Shown: one piece after another, positions 6,386-10,045 of the stretch | Layout: each line of letters opens with the position of its first letter | How positions within the stretch are numbered: position 1 is the first letter of the stretch | Notes under the pieces: model-generated | The model's database searches: none | Seen by the model: only the letters and a program-made list of their open reading frames with translations | Told to the model about the DNA's origin: nothing | From: Oehlia diaphana | Taxonomy: Eukaryota; Glomeromycota; Glomeromycetes; Glomerales; Glomeraceae | Direction: 5' to 3' | Length of the DNA stretch: 10,045 nucleotides | Assembly (NCBI GenBank): GCA_003833135.1 | Contig: QZLH01001039.1 | Coordinates: 16,167-26,211 of the forward strand | Program-made: the position numbers and the translations under genes

Positions 6386-6858
6386 TCTTTTTTCTTATTT
6401 TAATCTAATTAATTACATACTTTAAGATAATGAATTACTTCTCCTTAATTTAGTTCATTAAAGAGGTTCCTAACATAATATTAGTATTCCATTCATTTCA
6501 GACTAAAATATTCTTTACTACCTTTTTATTTTTTCTTACTTTTTACACAATAATACATAAAAATTTTCAATACTGAAAAAAATATTGGTAAAACCCTATA
6601 TTTATATTAATTTAGAATCACATATATCATGTGATTAATCTAATTAAGCATTAACAATAAATTTGCAGTTTGCTCTTTTTTTTTAAAACTTTTTTTAACT
6701 TTTTTTTTTTAATAAATTTTATTTTATTTTATTATTTAAACTTTTAACTATTTTTTTTAATTTTTCCTAATACTTTATCAATACCACAGGTTAAATAAAA
6801 AAAAATTAGATTTTGCTCCATTTAAAATTGCTTTTCCGATTTGTATATATTTCATGCC
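6386..6858. other. T-rich low-complexity region without genes
   Basis: Long T and A runs, notably 6676-6780, and scattered TA-rich sequence. No open frame or structured repeat is visible apart from simple homopolymer stretches. Confidence 0.6.
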
Positions 6859-7150
6859 GATTTGTGAATAGCCTATCTATTTACGCCGATTTTAACAAAA
6901 TCCAGTTATTATATCAGCAATACTGATTTTAATAGCCAATTTGTGAATAGTCCTATCTATTTATGCCAATTTTTGATGAAATCCAATTGCTATATCGGTA
7001 ATGCTAATTTTAATAGCTGATTTGTGCATAGCATTATCCATTTATGCCGATTTTTTGACAAAATCCAATTGTTATATCGATAATACTAATTTTCAACAGC
7101 CGATTTGTGCCATTTTTTAAAATAAATGCCAATATTAAATCTGGAAATAT
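6859..7150. repeat. ~81-bp minisatellite built on GCCGATTT
   Basis: Units begin GATTTGTG or AATTTGTG at 6859, 6938, 7019 and 7102, a spacing of 79, 81 and 83 bp, with the fourth unit partial. Each full unit reads GATTTGTGAATAGCCTATC, then ATTTATGCCGATTTTT, then AAATCCAATTGTTATATCGG, then AATACTAATTTTAATAGCC. The word GCCGATTT or a one-base variant also occurs outside the array at about 6833, 7220 and 7241. Confidence 0.8.
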
Positions 7151-7259
7151 TACATGTCAAATGAGAAAATCAGATTTTGGCAATTTGTAATAAAGTGAAG
7201 GCGAATTTAGAATAACATATGCCGATTTATAAATAGACAAGCCGATTATAATCTCACCG

Positions 7260-7927
7260 ATAAATTAATATTCTGATACCTAAATGTTAGTATTATAGTC
7301 TTAAAAAGTGATCAGATTCAAGTTATCTACGTAATCCATCGGAATTGTTATTCTGATTTTCATACAGATATCCAAGTATTCCAGAATAATTTATATTTAC
7401 AAATATTTCACGTGCTTACAGTTATTTTCAGATATATTTATATACTTTTTTTTTGGTCAGATATATTTGTATTCATGGGTAATATGAATGAACTATTATT
7501 ATTAATATTTATTACTTTTTATTTATTATTACAGCTCAATACATTTATAGACAATATACGTATTCTAATTTGTAATACAATTTCTCTGATTTCTCGATAA
7601 GATCTACCGTAATCCTATCGTAACGCTTATTTTCATCTCAGTCCAGTGGAAATAATAACTAATTTTATTATAAATAAATTTTTCGTGCAAAAATGTAATC
7701 TTTAATTATCTTTAATTATTGTAAATAATTAATTAATTATCTTTATCTGAAATAGAAAAGAATTTCCTGATTGAAACTAACCCAGTATGTAGGTGGTATC
7801 ATTTAAACTGCCACACTATAAGCAGTCAGAATCACCCCACTACCTATGTTGCCTTAAGCACTCTTTAATACCTACTAAAAGCTTAGAAGTTTCTTTTAAC
7901 ATTTTTTAGTTTGAGATAATTTCGCTA
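7260..7927. other. AT-rich region with no supported feature
   Basis: A 62-codon open frame at 7412-7600 has a hydrophobic composition (Ile, Leu and Phe) expected of random AT-rich DNA and is not called. The segment 7785-7850 becomes richer in G+C and leads into the island that follows, with no recognisable element end. Confidence 0.5.
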
Positions 7928-8273
7928 CGAGTTGACAAAGAATCTGAAAGCCCTATTATTAAAAACTGAAGTGAATTGACAATAGTTAGTACTTCGTATT
8001 GCTAAAAGCAACAAAATCTCAGAAAGGTGCAGTGAGATAATTTCTGGATGGCCGTCATCTGAAATAACTTTGCTACCAGCGAAGTACTTCCAGGCGATTT
8101 GAATATTGTCTTGTGAGAAGTAATTATTAAAACTTGATCCCTATCGGGTACAGCATGATTGGCAATATGTAACGCAGATACTCAGCTACTTTATCGCTAA
8201 AGTAAGGAAGAGAGCAACCAAACCCGCTTTCACTGGTATACGTTAGCATGCCCTGTGCAAATACCGTTTCAGG
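7928..8273 (-). pseudogene. Unrecognised coding-like relic in a G+C-richer island
   Basis: On the minus strand 48 codons are open from 8273 to TAA at 8129-8127 (opening PETVFAQGMLTY, later DKVAEYLRYILPIM). A second frame, open for 71 codons from 8140 to TAG at 7927-7925, overlaps it (NNYFSQDNIQIAWKYFAG, then SDDGHPEIISLHLSEI). A single frameshift near 8130-8140 would join them into about 118 residues. G+C is 45% in 8041-8100 and 47% in 8221-8280, far above the roughly 10% seen at 6181-6240, which fits coding or foreign DNA. No ATG sets a clear start and I recognise no domain. It could be an exon, a transposon fragment or chance. Confidence 0.28.
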
Positions 8274-8280
8274 TCATTGA

Positions 8281-8836
8281 GCGCAACTCACCTAATGAAA
8301 AGTCCTTATGGTTGGAAAAGTAACATTTAAAGGAAACCTGACGAAAACAATAAATGAAAATGCATAAAGGTAAAATAAAACTATTTTTTACGATAATAAT
8401 CATTTTGTTAAAGAAAAAGGCGAGAGCATAATTATATACATCTACGTTTTTTTTGAAATCTTGCATTTGATGATCCGTACGATTTTTCATCTGATAGATC
8501 TGATTTGAAGTGCTTCCCTTTAAGTATATTCATTAATCTGTTTAAGGAAATTAGCAATGTGGCTTTTCATGATTCAAAAAAGGGGTACAATATGATGTAT
8601 TGTTTACTTCAGATCGATATTTCATCAACTCTTTGTGATCGAGTATACATTCTGATTGAAGAATCAGCAACGCCAATTTTTCATAAATGTATTGTTTATG
8701 TATATATTATTCTTATTGAAATTTATCTGTATTAATAAAATGTCTTAGATTAATAAATTAATAATTAAAATGTGGCTTATGCATAAAATTAAGTGAGTAA
8801 TGTAATTGTGTTTCTTAATTCTTTACTGGTTTTAAT
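8281..8836. other. Region without a supported gene
   Basis: Short open frames exist on both strands, for example 8505-8735 plus and a minus frame reading EKLALLILQSECILDHKEL at about 8670-8610. None matches a family I know, and they overlap one another. The minus frame could belong with the relic at 7928-8273. Confidence 0.4.
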
Positions 8837-8900
8837 TTTTTTTCTATGAGCGATATTTAAGAAGTTCAATTTTTTTCTTTGAGCGATATTTAAGAAGTTC
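8837..8900 (+). repeat. 31-bp direct repeat upstream of the tnp2 gene
   Basis: Two units, 8837-8867 and 8870-8900, at a period of 33 bp: a T run, then CTATGAGCG or CTTTGAGCG, then ATATTTAAGAAGTTC. Twenty-one bases (TGAGCGATATTTAAGAAGTTC less the last base is 20) are identical in both. The second copy ends 10 bp before the ATG at 8911. It could be a promoter or a subterminal repeat of the element; no terminal inverted repeat was found. Confidence 0.75.
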
Positions 8901-8910
8901 CGATTTTAAA

Positions 8911-10045
8911 ATGTCTTTTGCTAAAAAATCAAGAACAAGAACTAAAGTATATTGCTTTTGCAATAAATGCAATGGTGCACTTGTTGATCTAAGAACCAAA
9001 TCAAAGCATAGAAGTATCAATTATAAAGAAGCTGGGCCATCCAGGTTACTACCTGATAATGATGAAATGGGCGATAACGAAATAGAAATCAATTATCAAG
9101 AAGCTGATAAAATGGATTATAAAGCAATGGAGTATAAACTATCTGATATTCCTGGTCCATTACCTGAAAGAAATTATCTTTTTTTAACAAAAAAGATGCC
9201 TATAAATGAATCAGAAAATCTACAACTTGTAAAAGGTAAAATTTCTAATTGAGTTCTTGAAAATTTAATATTGGATAATGCAGATAATGATGATCAAAAT
9301 AGACCCTCTAAGGATTCTGGGGAGGAAGATGACCAAAATATTGACCTTGATGATTCTGATGAGAAGAAGGATGACGACTATGAAGAGATTAATTTTACGT
9401 CACCAGAATTTGATAATGATGAGACTAAACTACCTCCTAATCTTAATGATGATGTCTGTACTTGGGTTATGTTGTGGATATTGCAATATCAACAATGATA
9501 TAAACTTCCAAATATCACAATAAACTCTCTATTTAAATTTTTGAACCTCTTACTTTCAGCATTAGATAAAAGTAAATTTTCGATATTCCCGTCCTCTATA
9601 TACATGGCAAAAAAAAATGGGAATACCAACAATATTCCAATTTGCTGTTTGTAATAAATGTCATAAACTATATGACATTAATGAAATATTAAACACAACT
9701 GAAATCCCAACTTGTAGTTTTGTGAACTATCCAAACCATAGCATGCAAAGATTTTGATAAATGTGTGATAATCCACTAACGAGAAATATAAATAGTAATT
9801 ATAATCCTATATTTCGCCCAGTGATGACTTTCCCGCTAATCAATATCAAGCAGCAACTTTTCCTTTTTTTTGCCGCAAAGATTTTGAGATGTCATGTCGA
9901 AGGTGGGTAGAAAGAAAAAATGAAACTGAAGCATTATTCGATATTTATGATGGTAGGATCTGGAAAGAATTTAAAGATGATAATACTGAACCTTTTTTTA
10001 CAAAAGAATATGCTGATACTCACATTGGATTGATGCTAAACATGG
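8911..10045 (+). pseudogene. tnp2-type (CACTA/Plavaka-like) transposase, 5' part, broken; runs off the window
   Basis: The ATG at 8911 opens MSFAKKSRTRTKVYCFCNKCNG: Cys15, Cys17, Cys20 and His33 (RTKSKH) resemble the N-terminal zinc-binding motif of fungal tnp2-family transposases. A proline-containing linker and an Asp/Glu-rich stretch follow. Then come YKLPNITINSLFKF, IYMAKK, a second Cys cluster (VCNKCHKLYD, codons 9650 and 9659), MTFPLINIKQQL, and CRKDFEMSC...DIYDGRIWKEF...GLMLNM, the usual lead-in to the tnp2 catalytic domain beyond the edge. Breaks: TGA at 9250, TGA at 9496, TGA-TAA at 9755-9760, a 1-nt gain in the A run 9609-9617 and a 1-nt loss in the T run 9864-9871. Most stops fit loss of a CGA, TGG or CAA codon. 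Recognition of the family is from memory of its conserved blocks. Confidence 0.82.

Noticed and set aside
7412..7600. 62-codon hydrophobic open frame
   Set aside because: Its composition is what AT-rich random DNA gives (Ile, Leu, Phe, Asn), with no motif or context.
7785..7855. Possible inverted repeat or LTR edge (GTAGGTGG...CCCCACTACC)
   Set aside because: Pairing is short and imperfect, with no second copy, target duplication or TG...CA ends in the window.
9278..9523. 81-codon open frame overlapping the tnp2 gene
   Set aside because: Rich in Met and Ile. It is a shifted reading of the Asp/Glu-rich segment of the tnp2 frame, which continues into conserved blocks.
1..10045. tRNA, rRNA, CRISPR or prokaryotic promoters
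   Set aside because: No tRNA B-box with a matching cloverleaf, no rRNA-like conserved stretch, and no regularly spaced identical repeats with unique spacers were seen. The tandem arrays lack spacer structure.

Overview
The window is very AT-rich eukaryotic DNA. It has a spliced host-type gene relic, three DNA transposons in different states of decay, and several families of short tandem and inverted repeats. Short introns (54-80 nt), Tc1-like and tnp2/CACTA-like transposases, and a SAM-domain gene of a kind I associate with large families in arbuscular mycorrhizal fungi suggest a Glomeromycotina genome such as Rhizophagus. That assignment is from recognition and is not proven. I see no RNA gene, CRISPR array or prokaryotic feature, and no gene that looks intact.

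Left third (1-3830): a minus-strand pseudogene starts with a SAM domain at 3675 and runs through four inferred exons to 557. Its last exon is split by a Tc1-like transposon (725-2694) inserted at a TA. Removing the transposon and one TA rejoins the reading frame exactly. The transposon carries its own broken transposase (1180-2239), and a second TA-flanked, 272-bp inverted-repeat element (900-1171) sits just before its start codon. So three layers are nested: gene, Tc1 element, MITE. A short unrecognised ORF (163-345) lies beyond the 3' end of the gene.

Middle (3830-7300): a gene-poor repeat field. It holds a ~50-bp minisatellite with a 22-bp palindrome, a ~115-bp repeat and an 89-bp foldback hairpin (plus a truncated copy), which flank a second Tc1-like element (4651-5741). 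That element lost about 80 codons, including the first catalytic Asp. Further on are 44- and 75-bp duplications, a T-rich low-complexity stretch, and an ~81-bp minisatellite built around GCCGATTT.

Right third (7300-10045): mostly featureless apart from a G+C-richer island (7928-8273) with two adjoining open minus-strand frames I cannot identify. From 8911 to the window edge is the 5' part of a tnp2-type (CACTA/Plavaka-like) transposase pseudogene, preceded by a 31-bp direct repeat.

A shared pattern links the broken genes. All ten in-frame stops in the two Tc1 transposases fall where a C-to-T or G-to-A change of an expected Arg, Trp or Gln codon explains them, and several stops in the SAM gene and tnp2 gene fit too. 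This looks like RIP-like or methylation-driven deamination of repeats. The frameshifts in the transposons lie mostly in homopolymer runs.
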